A DNA stretch of 11,144 nt from DASUFH01 sp036274645 (GTDB lineage Bacteria > Acidobacteriota > Terriglobia > 20CM-2-55-15): NCBI GenBank assembly GCA_036274645.1, contig DASUFH010000007.1, positions 1 through 11,144 on the forward strand, in the 5' to 3' direction. The translations under genes and the position numbers were made by a program. The notes under the pieces were generated by a model. That model searched no databases and was not told the origin of the DNA. It saw only the letters and a list, made by a program, of their open reading frames with translations. Shown here in pieces: positions 1-6,842 of this stretch. Positions within the stretch are counted from its first letter, which is position 1. Each line of letters starts with the position of its first letter.

Positions 1-765
1 GGCATCGTTCCATCAGGGTCGACTACCCGCGCGGTAACCGTCGGCGCCGGAGGCGTACCAGACCTCCGGATCAGCCTGCCTGCTCTCAAGGACGCGATCG
101 GTGAGTTTGTTCGCATCGAGCCGGGACTATTCCTTATGGGATGTCCCGCGCAGGAAACGACGCAGTGCAATGAACTCGAGAAACCCGCGCATCGTGTCGG
201 CATCACGCGCGGTTTCGAAATCGGAAAGTACGAGGTCACACAGGCGCAGTGGGAAACGGCGATGGGAACGAATCCCAGCACGTTCAAGGATCCTCTGCGG
301 CCTGTCGATAACATCCGCTGGGAAGACGCCCAGGAGTTTATTGCGAAACTCAACACGCTCGGCGATGGGTATCGTTACCGGCTGCCGACGGAAGCGGAAT
401 GGGAATATGCCGCCCGCGCTGGAGACTCCGGCCCCGAGCCCCTGCCCACCGAGTCGGACGCCTTCGGCTGGTTCAACACCAATGCGGAGGGCGAAACGCA
501 TCCCGTCGGGCTGAAGCAGCCCAACGCCTGGGGCCTTTACGACATGAGGGGCAATGCGCTGGAGTGGGTTGCGGACTGGTACGACGAATCGTATTACGCC
601 AACAGCCCCACGCTCGACCCAACGGGTCCGGCAACGGGACAACAGCACGTCTCACGCGGCGGACAGTTCAGCTTCAATCCCCAGGCGTCGCGCGCAACCT
701 CCCGATTGGGGACATCCGTCAACGCCCCGCGCGGCTTTCGGCTCGCCCGCGAGCCCCTGAAGTAA
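1..765 (+). CDS. FGE-sulfatase (SUMF1-fold) domain protein, 5' end outside window
   Basis: The reading frame is open from the first base, so this is the 3' part of a longer gene; the ATG at 136 lies inside the domain and is not a credible start. Counting from the first codon, the fold begins near residue 36 (EFVRIEPGLFLMG). It then shows the family blocks: YEVTQAQWETAMG (78-90), PVDNIRWEDAQEF (101-113), YRLPTEAEWEYAARAG (126-141), GLYDMRGNALEWVADWY (178-194), VSRGGQFSF (217-225) and PRGFRLAR (243-250). True formylglycine-generating enzymes carry two active-site cysteines in the C-terminal part; here that part has none, so sulfatase activation is unlikely. Relatives of this kind serve as ligand-binding or accessory domains. 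Residues 1-30 (ending TVGAGGVPDLRISLPA) resemble the end of a beta-sandwich repeat like those in the gene at 2051, which suggests a fused N-terminal domain. It is followed after 11 bp by the TPR gene, so probably the same operon. Domain call sure, role unknown. Confidence 0.9.
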   Translation, partial: GIVPSGSTTRAVTVGAGGVPDLRISLPALKDAIGEFVRIEPGLFLMGCPAQETTQCNELEKPAHRVGITRGFEIGKYEVTQAQWETAMGTNPSTFKDPLRPVDNIRWEDAQEFIAKLNTLGDGYRYRLPTEAEWEYAARAGDSGPEPLPTESDAFGWFNTNAEGETHPVGLKQPNAWGLYDMRGNALEWVADWYDESYYANSPTLDPTGPATGQQHVSRGGQFSFNPQASRATSRLGTSVNAPRGFRLAREPLK

Positions 766-776
766 AAGAGGTCTTC

Positions 777-2054
777 ATGCGAAAACATTCTTGCGCCTCG
801 ATCTTCTCCGCGTGCCACAAAGGTGTGATCGGCGGGGCCGTGTGCCTCGCGCTGATGTCCGGGGCGACCCGCATTTTCGCCAGCTTTGCCATTGGTGGGA
901 GACTCGAGAATCTCCCCATCGACCGCCTGATCCACAACCTTGAAGATTTCGTCGCCAAAGATCCAACGGACGCGCAGGCTCGCATCAACCTGGCGCGCGT
1001 TCACGCCATGGCCTACGCGCAGAAATCCGCGACGACCGACCCAACTCGAGTACAGACCTTGCCCGGTCAGCCGCCAGCGCTCTTTTTCGAGCCCGGATCG
1101 AAGGCCGTGCCGTTCACCACCAAGACCACGAACGATCCGGCGCGCGTGAGCGCGGCCGCCGAACACCTGGCCAAAGCGATCGACCTGTATCGCCAGGGAC
1201 TCGAACTCGACCAGTCCGATATCGTCGCCAAGCTTGGCTATGGCTGGTGCCTCGATCAACTCGGCGATCGCGCCAAGGCGATCACCGCGTACCGCCAGGT
1301 CATCCAGGAAGGCTGGACACGTGAAGCGCGGGTCGACCCGGGCGGCCGTCTGGTGAGCAGCGTTTCCATCGTCGGAACTTCGATCACGAGCGAAGCGGCA
1401 TCCTACCTGATCCCACTGCTCGATCGGCAGCGCGATCGCGAGGAAATCGCCACTCTGGAAGCGCGGATACAGCTGTTTGGGGTCGGCCCTCGCGGGATCA
1501 GTCCGATCGTGATTCCGCTGGAGGACGATGAGGAAGAACACGACGTGGCCAGACTCATGGACTCGCAGGCGCGCGTCTCGTTCGACGCGGACGGAACCGG
1601 AATCCGCAAACCCTGGACCTGGATCACTCCACGCGCCGGCTGGCTCGTCTATGCGCCCGCCGGCGCGCGCACGATCGATTCCGCCCTTCAGATGTTCGGC
1701 AATGTGACGTTCTGGCTCTTCTGGGACAACGGCTATCAGGCATTGAGTTCCCTGGATGATGACCGCAGCGGCGCGCTTGAAGGGGCAGAGTTGGCCGGTC
1801 TCGCCATATGGCGCGACGCAAATGCCAATGGGATTACGGACGTGGGCGAATTGAAGCCGCTCTCGGACTGGGAGATCGTGTCGATCAACTGCGCGCACAT
1901 CGACACTCGCGCGCGCGCGGACTACATGGCCTTTTCGCAGAAAGGCGTCACATTCGGCGATGGACGAATCCGTCCGACCTATGACGTCATTCTTTACACC
2001 GGAAGGGCGCCTACCGAAATGAGACCCTACACCGGAAGGATGGCTACCGAATGA
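777..2054 (+). CDS. Secreted TPR protein with RTX-type calcium-binding module (425 aa)
   Basis: The start ATG at 777 is preceded by AAGAGG (766-771) at 5-nt spacing. Residues 1-36 look like a signal peptide (basic start, hydrophobic core GVIGGAVCLALMSGA). Residues 46-80 and 122-180 form TPR-like helix pairs (AAEHLAKAIDLYRQGLELD, then AKLGYGWCLDQLGDRAKAI). An acidic stretch LEDDEEEHD (249-257) leads into a C-terminal module (267-372). The pattern FDADGTG, WITPRAGWLVY, FG, NGYQALSSLD, LAIWRDANANGITDVGEL matches the calcium-binding module known from RTX and hemolysin-type proteins. Two loops fit the EF-hand rule: D327-x-D329-x-S331-G332-x-L334-x3-E338 and D347-x-N349-x-N351-G352-x5-E358. The early Asp positions are partly lost. 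Likely a periplasmic or surface protein that binds calcium and partners through the TPRs. The end of the gene lies in a tandem duplication (1995-2058) that added about 11 codons. Its stop overlaps the next start (ATGA). Function unknown. Confidence 0.85.
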   Translation: MRKHSCASIFSACHKGVIGGAVCLALMSGATRIFASFAIGGRLENLPIDRLIHNLEDFVAKDPTDAQARINLARVHAMAYAQKSATTDPTRVQTLPGQPPALFFEPGSKAVPFTTKTTNDPARVSAAAEHLAKAIDLYRQGLELDQSDIVAKLGYGWCLDQLGDRAKAITAYRQVIQEGWTREARVDPGGRLVSSVSIVGTSITSEAASYLIPLLDRQRDREEIATLEARIQLFGVGPRGISPIVIPLEDDEEEHDVARLMDSQARVSFDADGTGIRKPWTWITPRAGWLVYAPAGARTIDSALQMFGNVTFWLFWDNGYQALSSLDDDRSGALEGAELAGLAIWRDANANGITDVGELKPLSDWEIVSINCAHIDTRARADYMAFSQKGVTFGDGRIRPTYDVILYTGRAPTEMRPYTGRMATE

Positions 2055-2058
2055 GACC
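1995..2058 (+). repeat. Imperfect tandem duplication (33 + 31-32 bp) at a gene junction
   Basis: Copy 1 (1995-2027) and copy 2 (2028-2058) both read TACACCGGAAGG, four variable bases, CTACCGA, then (A)ATGAGACC. They differ by three substitutions in the variable block (GCGC against ATGG) and by one A. The extra A keeps copy 1 open (Thr-Glu-Met-Arg-Pro); in copy 2 the frame runs into TGA at 2052-2054. Copy 2 also supplies the next gene's start at 2051, with GGAAGG at 2034-2039 upstream as a possible ribosome binding site (11 nt away). Confidence 0.9.
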
Positions 2059-4429
2059 GCTGCTTGCCATCTTCCTGTTGACCGCGGCGCTCGCCGCCCA
2101 GGGCCCGTCGGGGCGGCGGCCACAGCCCGGATCGATCTCCGGACGACTGTTCACCCACGCCGGCGCGCCGGCGGCGGGCGTGCGCGTTTCCGCGCTGGAG
2201 GTCGGCAGTCCCCTGTTTCCCGACAGCCAGGCGCTGGTCAGCATCGCGCAGACCGATTCCAACGGGCTCTACCGGCTCGAGGACATTCCACCCGGACGGT
2301 ATTTCATTACGGCCGGCGCGCTGGATCTGCCCACCTTTTATCCCGGCGCCGACGCGGCCGTGGCCGCCGACGTCGTCACCATTACTCCGGCGGCAAATCT
2401 GGCCGGCGTGAATTTCAGCCTCACCGTATCGACGGGACTGCGATTCAGTGGAACCCTGCTCCGGCATGACAATAACGGCAACATCGTCGCGTCCCCCGCA
2501 ACTACAACCACTCCGACGACGCAACCGCTGCGCATCCGCTTGCAGGGACTCAATGGAGCGCCAAGTCAGATGACCGTTGTGGCTGCCGACGGGTCGTTCG
2601 ATTTTCCGCAGGTTCGGCCGGGAAACTATCAGATCAATCTCCAACCGTCGCAGGCGCGAATGCCGCAGATGAGCGTGTCGCTGGTGGATACCGACATCAC
2701 CGACTACAAGCTGATCGTACCGCTGATGGTTCAGGTGACGGGCACGGTTACCGTTGAAGACGGAGGCCCCGCGCCACGCTTCCCGATCGTTTTCTCGAAC
2801 CCGAACGGCCCATCGCCCCTGTTTGCAGAGTCCACTTCCGGAGTCCAGCAGAACATTACCGCTCAGGCGGGGGCCCCCCGATTCAGCGTCCAGGTCCCGG
2901 TAGGCGCAAATCGCGTGACCGCGAGCGACATCCCGAATGGCTTCAAGGTCAGCAGAATCGTGGCCGGCGACGTCGATCTGTTTACGAATCCATTGATCGT
3001 TACCGCGGCGGGCGCCCCACCAATCTCGATCGTCCTTAACGCGGCGGCGGTCCCCTGGATCCGAGTCAGCGGACGCGTGAACGGACGGAGCGTGTATAAC
3101 GGAAATCCGGTGAACGTCACCTCGACGCAGGGGACCCTTTCGCCACTACCGGTGACGCTTTACCTCGATGGCTCTTTCGAGATTACTCGAGCATTGCCCG
3201 GCGCGTATCGCGTCGGAGGAACGCCAGGGGCGGATCTGGTCATCCCGGCCGGCATCGCCGAAGTCCGGGGCGCGGTGATCGACATCGGCGCGGACAGCGC
3301 CGGCGCCGCATTGCCGACGGACCGTCCCTCTTCAGCCGTGCGGGTTGCCGGACGTGTCGTCGGCCGCGCCCGGGCGCTGCAGGGCGTTCAGGCTCGAATT
3401 GAAAACAGCGAAACGGGCGATGTCCGCACGGCTCCAATCTATGTGGACGGCTCGTTCGAGTTCCAGAATGTGCAACCCGGAGAGTATGTCGCTCGCGTGA
3501 CACCGGCAATACCCGGCGCGGCGCCGACCAGCTTCACCGTTGGAACGCGTGATATCGGCGATGTTCAACTGACGGTTCCCTCTTTCCGCGACATCGCAGG
3601 CAGAGTTCGCCTTGACGGCTCCGGAACCCTTCCACGAAACCTGACATTCGTCGCCGCATCCAGTCCGATCCTCGCCGAGATACGAGAGGACGGACGCTTC
3701 ACGGTTTCCCTTCCCAACGAGTTTCCCGTGACGCTCGCGGCCGACTCGCTCCCTGAACGCTATGCGGTCAGCGCGCTGAAATATGGCAACGTGGATCTCC
3801 TGCAGGAACCGCTGCTCCTGGCAGGGCCCGACAACACCTTGAGCGTAACGCTCCGGACGCCTCTCGGCGCGGCCGCAGTCCGTGGACGCGTGACCGGGGA
3901 CGTAGCGGCCCTCGGCGAAGTACGGGTCTGGCTGACGGATACGGCCGGAAAACAGCGCGCGCTCGAAACCACGCCCGGCGTAAATGGCGCCTTCGCCTTT
4001 TCGGCCGTCGGAGAGGGCAATTACACCGTGAGTCTGGCGCCGCCGGGAATACCGGCGAACGCGGTGAGCGCGGCCATCACCGTGACCGGCGGCCAGGACG
4101 TCGCCGAGTTGAATCTGCCGGCGCCCCGCGCCGTTCGCGGCCGCGTTACCGTGGAGGGCGTCCGACCGCCAGACCATATCCGGTTGCAACTGAACGGCGG
4201 CGCCGCCGGAGTAACGACGATCGCCATCACGCCTCGGCCCGACGGCTCATTCACGGTGTTCCTTCCCACCGGCGATCGCACAGCCGGCATTGCAGCCGGG
4301 TTACCTGCAGACGTTGCGGTCCGGGCCATGACATACGGCTCCACGGATCTATTGACCAATCCCCTTCGCGTTCCAGACTCCGGCCCGTTGGAGGAGTTAA
4401 CGATCCGGCTGGCCCCCGCCTCACGGTAG
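2051..4429 (+). CDS. Secreted multi-repeat carboxypeptidase-regulatory-like protein (792 aa)
   Basis: The start at 2051 overlaps the upstream stop by four bases (ATGA), which suggests translational coupling. The N-terminus MRPLLAIFLLTAALAAQG is a signal peptide, with cleavage probably after AlaAlaAla/Gln near residue 16-17. The rest is about six beta-sandwich repeats of the carboxypeptidase-regulatory-like type (prealbumin-like fold). Each carries a (D/N)G(S/A/R)F-x-F/V strand near residues 178, 373, 466, 547, 646 and 729; most are followed by PGxY turns (about 81, 189, 383, 476; GNY at 656). A second signature recurs three times: DVDLFTNPLIV (about 306), NVDLLQEPLLL (about 579) and STDLLTNPLRV (about 763). 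No catalytic motif, membrane anchor or sorting signal is visible. Such proteins are abundant in acidobacteria and are thought to act at the cell surface in adhesion or as structural modules; this role is inferred. Convergent with the next gene, 31 bp apart. Confidence 0.85.
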   Translation: MRPLLAIFLLTAALAAQGPSGRRPQPGSISGRLFTHAGAPAAGVRVSALEVGSPLFPDSQALVSIAQTDSNGLYRLEDIPPGRYFITAGALDLPTFYPGADAAVAADVVTITPAANLAGVNFSLTVSTGLRFSGTLLRHDNNGNIVASPATTTTPTTQPLRIRLQGLNGAPSQMTVVAADGSFDFPQVRPGNYQINLQPSQARMPQMSVSLVDTDITDYKLIVPLMVQVTGTVTVEDGGPAPRFPIVFSNPNGPSPLFAESTSGVQQNITAQAGAPRFSVQVPVGANRVTASDIPNGFKVSRIVAGDVDLFTNPLIVTAAGAPPISIVLNAAAVPWIRVSGRVNGRSVYNGNPVNVTSTQGTLSPLPVTLYLDGSFEITRALPGAYRVGGTPGADLVIPAGIAEVRGAVIDIGADSAGAALPTDRPSSAVRVAGRVVGRARALQGVQARIENSETGDVRTAPIYVDGSFEFQNVQPGEYVARVTPAIPGAAPTSFTVGTRDIGDVQLTVPSFRDIAGRVRLDGSGTLPRNLTFVAASSPILAEIREDGRFTVSLPNEFPVTLAADSLPERYAVSALKYGNVDLLQEPLLLAGPDNTLSVTLRTPLGAAAVRGRVTGDVAALGEVRVWLTDTAGKQRALETTPGVNGAFAFSAVGEGNYTVSLAPPGIPANAVSAAITVTGGQDVAELNLPAPRAVRGRVTVEGVRPPDHIRLQLNGGAAGVTTIAITPRPDGSFTVFLPTGDRTAGIAAGLPADVAVRAMTYGSTDLLTNPLRVPDSGPLEELTIRLAPASR

Positions 4430-4460
4430 GTTTCACCTGCTCGTAGGGGCGGCTGGGACT

Positions 4461-6530
4461 TCAGTTTTTCGGCGCCCAGTTGGACAAGACCACGATCGGC
4501 GGCGCGTCCTCGATGGGCTCGATGATGAAGAAGCGCCCGCCATCCGGCGCGACGGCGTATTCGGACCCCGGCATCAGCGGCTTGTCGAACACAGGCCTTG
4601 GCGTGCCGAACTCAATCGACTTGTTGTCGGCCGTGGCCTCGGCTGTGGCCATCATCAGATGAAAGTCCGGCGCCATAAAATATAGCGCCTGCCGTCTGGG
4701 ATCCCATTCGGGATTGATTCCCCCGTTGAGTGAAACTCTTTGTCGCTCGTCGGATTTGCCCGGAAAGGGCTGGACGTAGATTTCCGGACGGCCGCTTTCG
4801 TCGGACTGGTAAGCGATCCATGCGCCGTCTGGCGAAAAGCGGCCGCCGCGCTCGGCTGCCGGCGAGTTCGCGACCGCAACGGGCGTCGCCTGATTTGCGG
4901 GAAGCCCAAAATCATCAATGCCGCGTCCGCCCGGCAGGATCGCGCCGGGACCCGCCGCAGGAGTGTTTGGCGGAAGCGCGAACACATCACCGGCGCCAAG
5001 AGCCGTGGTGTAAAGGATCACGCCGTTAGGCCCGACATCGGATGGGAAAGCCAGAACGGAGGGCAACGGAAAGCGGCTCGGTCCGGAAGGAAACTGCTGG
5101 GCCAGGAGGAACGGCGCCTGTCCTCTCTGGTTCGGCGCGGAAAACACGATTTGCGTACCGTCCGGCGACCAGGCCGCTCTTTGAGATGTCTCGCGTAATA
5201 CACGCGTGGCGCCCGTTTCCGAGTCCATCAGCCATATCGCGCCTCCACGCGTACCGGGCGGCTGTCGGGTAAAGAGCACACTCCGGCCGTCCGGCGCAAT
5301 GCGCGGGGCGGCGGGGGCAGCCGAATCGATGGGTCCCGGGGTCCCAACCTGTTTTCCCGTTCGATCAACCCATTTCAGCTGGCGCGCCGAACTGGATGCG
5401 TCCCGGTAGGCAACGGCGCCGCCGGTGGACACGGTAACGGTGGCCTTTCCGGGAAGAGCCGTGTCACGACCCACGGAGTCGGCGAGTGGGATACGGGACC
5501 CATTCGTCGTGAGCGCCTGCGTATCGAACCGCTGCGCCATCAGGCGCCCTTCCGCGACGAATACCAGATACCCCGAGGTGAAGGCTCCCGCCTGCGCGTT
5601 GGGAATGGCGCCCCGGCCGCCGGAACTCTGCGCCCCTTCGCGGATGGAGCCGATTTCCAGTTGTCCTCCACCGCGGCCGTTGCGCGCGTAATACACATAG
5701 CGATCGTCGTCCAGAAAACTCGGAGCGACATACCACTGCGCCGACGCGGATGCCGCGCCCACGCGTCCGCTCTCAATCTTTTGAAGCGGCTGCCCAAACG
5801 GAAGACCGCCAAAAACGATGGCCTCACTTTTGCTCCAGGCGCCGCCACCCGGATTCGGCGCGCTGGCCAGTTCGGTTGGTTTTCCACCGGCGAGATCGAT
5901 GCGCCAGAGCTTCTGGTTGGCGAAGTACCCGATGGAGCGGCCGTCCGGCGAGAAGAACGGAAGCGCGCCCACGCCCGCTCCTTCCGTTCCGGCAATCGGT
6001 TCCCCCTTTTTCGAAGAATCGACCGGCCAGCGCCACAGTTGCTTCTTGCCGTCCGCCGTCGTCACCTGGATCACGAGTGTCCGGCCGTCCGGAGAGATTG
6101 CAAATGAGTAGGGATCGTCCGTGTATGGCGTTTTGATCGTGACCCGGGATTCCGGACCTTCGTTTTTCGACGCTGCTGAACCGCGGCCATCGCCACGCGG
6201 TCCGGCCAGACGCGACTCGGCAATGCGGACTTCCGCCGTCTGATCCTGGTATTGACTTCTCACCCGCTCGTAGAACCCTCGCGCGCGATTGACCTGGCCC
6301 AGTTGCTCGGTAATTCCACCGAGCTCCAGCAGCGCGTTCGCCGACACATTTCGATCGCCCGAAAACTCCGCAACGATCCGCTCAAGGTTCAGCATGGCGC
6401 CCTGCAAATCGCCTGCGGCTTTCATCGTCCGCGCCTGCTCCAGCAAGGCGCCGGGACTGGTCTGACCGGCGACAAATGCAGCAGCAAACAACACGATCAG
6501 GGCGAACAACCAGACCCAGGCCTTCTTCAT
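4461..6530 (-). CDS. Secreted TPR/PD40 (TolB-like) beta-propeller protein (689 aa)
   Basis: The chosen start at 6530 gives a clean signal peptide (MKKAWVWLFALIVLFAAAFVAG) and has GAGG at 6537-6540 with 6-nt spacing; an ATG at 6596 would only add a non-hydrophobic leader. Residues about 24-110 form TPR-like helices (ALLEQARTMKAAGDLQGAMLNLERI, then LGQVNRARGFYERV). A Gly/Ser-rich linker follows, then propeller blades marked by PD40 motifs: FAISPDGRTLV (143), FFSPDGRSIGYF (193), IAPDGRSVLFT (411), WSPDGTQIVFS (454) and FSPDGAWIAYQSDESGRPEIY (565). The C-terminal part (INPEWDPRRQALYFMAP, AVAPDGGRFF) is the type usually found behind acidobacterial Ser/Thr kinase domains. No kinase domain is present here, so this is probably a periplasmic scaffold or binding protein. 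The substrate is unknown. It faces a divergent regulatory region at 6531-6842. Confidence 0.88.
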   Translation of the reverse strand: MKKAWVWLFALIVLFAAAFVAGQTSPGALLEQARTMKAAGDLQGAMLNLERIVAEFSGDRNVSANALLELGGITEQLGQVNRARGFYERVRSQYQDQTAEVRIAESRLAGPRGDGRGSAASKNEGPESRVTIKTPYTDDPYSFAISPDGRTLVIQVTTADGKKQLWRWPVDSSKKGEPIAGTEGAGVGALPFFSPDGRSIGYFANQKLWRIDLAGGKPTELASAPNPGGGAWSKSEAIVFGGLPFGQPLQKIESGRVGAASASAQWYVAPSFLDDDRYVYYARNGRGGGQLEIGSIREGAQSSGGRGAIPNAQAGAFTSGYLVFVAEGRLMAQRFDTQALTTNGSRIPLADSVGRDTALPGKATVTVSTGGAVAYRDASSSARQLKWVDRTGKQVGTPGPIDSAAPAAPRIAPDGRSVLFTRQPPGTRGGAIWLMDSETGATRVLRETSQRAAWSPDGTQIVFSAPNQRGQAPFLLAQQFPSGPSRFPLPSVLAFPSDVGPNGVILYTTALGAGDVFALPPNTPAAGPGAILPGGRGIDDFGLPANQATPVAVANSPAAERGGRFSPDGAWIAYQSDESGRPEIYVQPFPGKSDERQRVSLNGGINPEWDPRRQALYFMAPDFHLMMATAEATADNKSIEFGTPRPVFDKPLMPGSEYAVAPDGGRFFIIEPIEDAPPIVVLSNWAPKN

Positions 6531-6679
6531 GGCGTACCTCGGTAAGGCGTCATTGGAGCGCAGACGCCACAGTTGGTGTTGAAGTTGTCGAGCCATTGAT
6601 TACTCGACCGGCGCGGGCCGCGCGAATGCGTTGCGGCTCCCGTCGGTCCCAATGCTAAAAAAGATTTTACCCGGCGCCG

Positions 6680-6693
6680 GCGAGTATACTCGC
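6680..6693. promoter_or_regulatory. Perfect 14-bp palindrome GCGAGTATACTCGC, possible operator or -10 region
   Basis: GCGAGTATACTCGC equals its own reverse complement and lies between two divergent genes, about 150 bp from each start. Its centre gives TATACT as a -10-like hexamer on each strand. It could be a dimeric repressor site overlapping promoters; no regulator gene is nearby to name. Reading the palindrome is certain, the role is inferred. Confidence 0.45.
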
Positions 6694-6797
6694 ATCTCTC
6701 CAGTTTCATCTTTCCTCATCTGGCGGCGCTTCCCACCGCATGTTTCGCATTCGCTGAAACGGATCTCCACCACAATGTATGGGATAACTGAAAATCC

Positions 6798-6842
6798 AGG
6801 AGGATTCTTAGTCTGCAATTGAGAATTGCCGCAATTCCTCCT
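6798..6842 (+). promoter_or_regulatory. Leader that can sequester its Shine-Dalgarno sequence
   Basis: AGGAGGA (6798-6804) is fully complementary to TCCTCCT (6836-6842), which abuts the ATG at 6843. Between them lie three related hexamers: GCAATT (6815-6820), AATTGC (6824-6829) and GCAATT (6831-6836). They allow two mutually exclusive hairpins: 6815-6820 with 6824-6829 (loop GAG), or GAATTG 6823-6828 with CAATTC 6832-6837 (loop CCG). The second hairpin uses bases needed by the outer SD stem. This is compatible with a translational switch, but no ligand-binding domain is recognisable. Confidence 0.4.

Larger units (their letters stand above)
6531..6842. promoter_or_regulatory. Divergent intergenic region between the propeller gene and a small membrane-protein gene
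   Basis: This region has no convincing gene; minus-strand open frames here lack family features. It contains the ribosome binding site of the propeller gene, a 6-bp inverted repeat GTCGAG/CTCGAC (6587-6592 and 6603-6608, 10 nt apart), a GC palindrome CCGGCGCCGG (6671-6680), a 14-bp perfect palindrome (6680-6693), and the foldable leader at 6798-6842. TATACT, a good -10 hexamer, occurs on both strands inside the palindrome, but neither has a recognisable -35 at 16-18 bp. Confidence 0.5.

Noticed and set aside
399..776. N-terminal extension of the TPR protein frame back to 399
   Set aside because: It overlaps the FGE-fold gene in another frame and is Arg-rich shadow sequence; ATG 777 has a ribosome binding site and signal peptide.
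594..2123. 509-codon open frame on the minus strand
   Set aside because: It lies opposite the TPR/calcium gene, has no domain pattern, and arises from GC-rich codon use of the plus-strand gene.
3332..4189. 285-codon open frame on the minus strand
   Set aside because: Antisense shadow of the beta-repeat gene without recognisable motifs.
4453..4479. CTGGG/CCCAG inverted repeat near the convergent gene ends, with a T5 run in the loop
   Set aside because: Only a 5-bp stem with a 17-nt loop; too weak to call a terminator.
6587..6608. GTCGAG/CTCGAC inverted repeat as an operator
   Set aside because: A 6-bp arm with a 10-nt gap is expected by chance at this scale; mentioned only within the intergenic entry.
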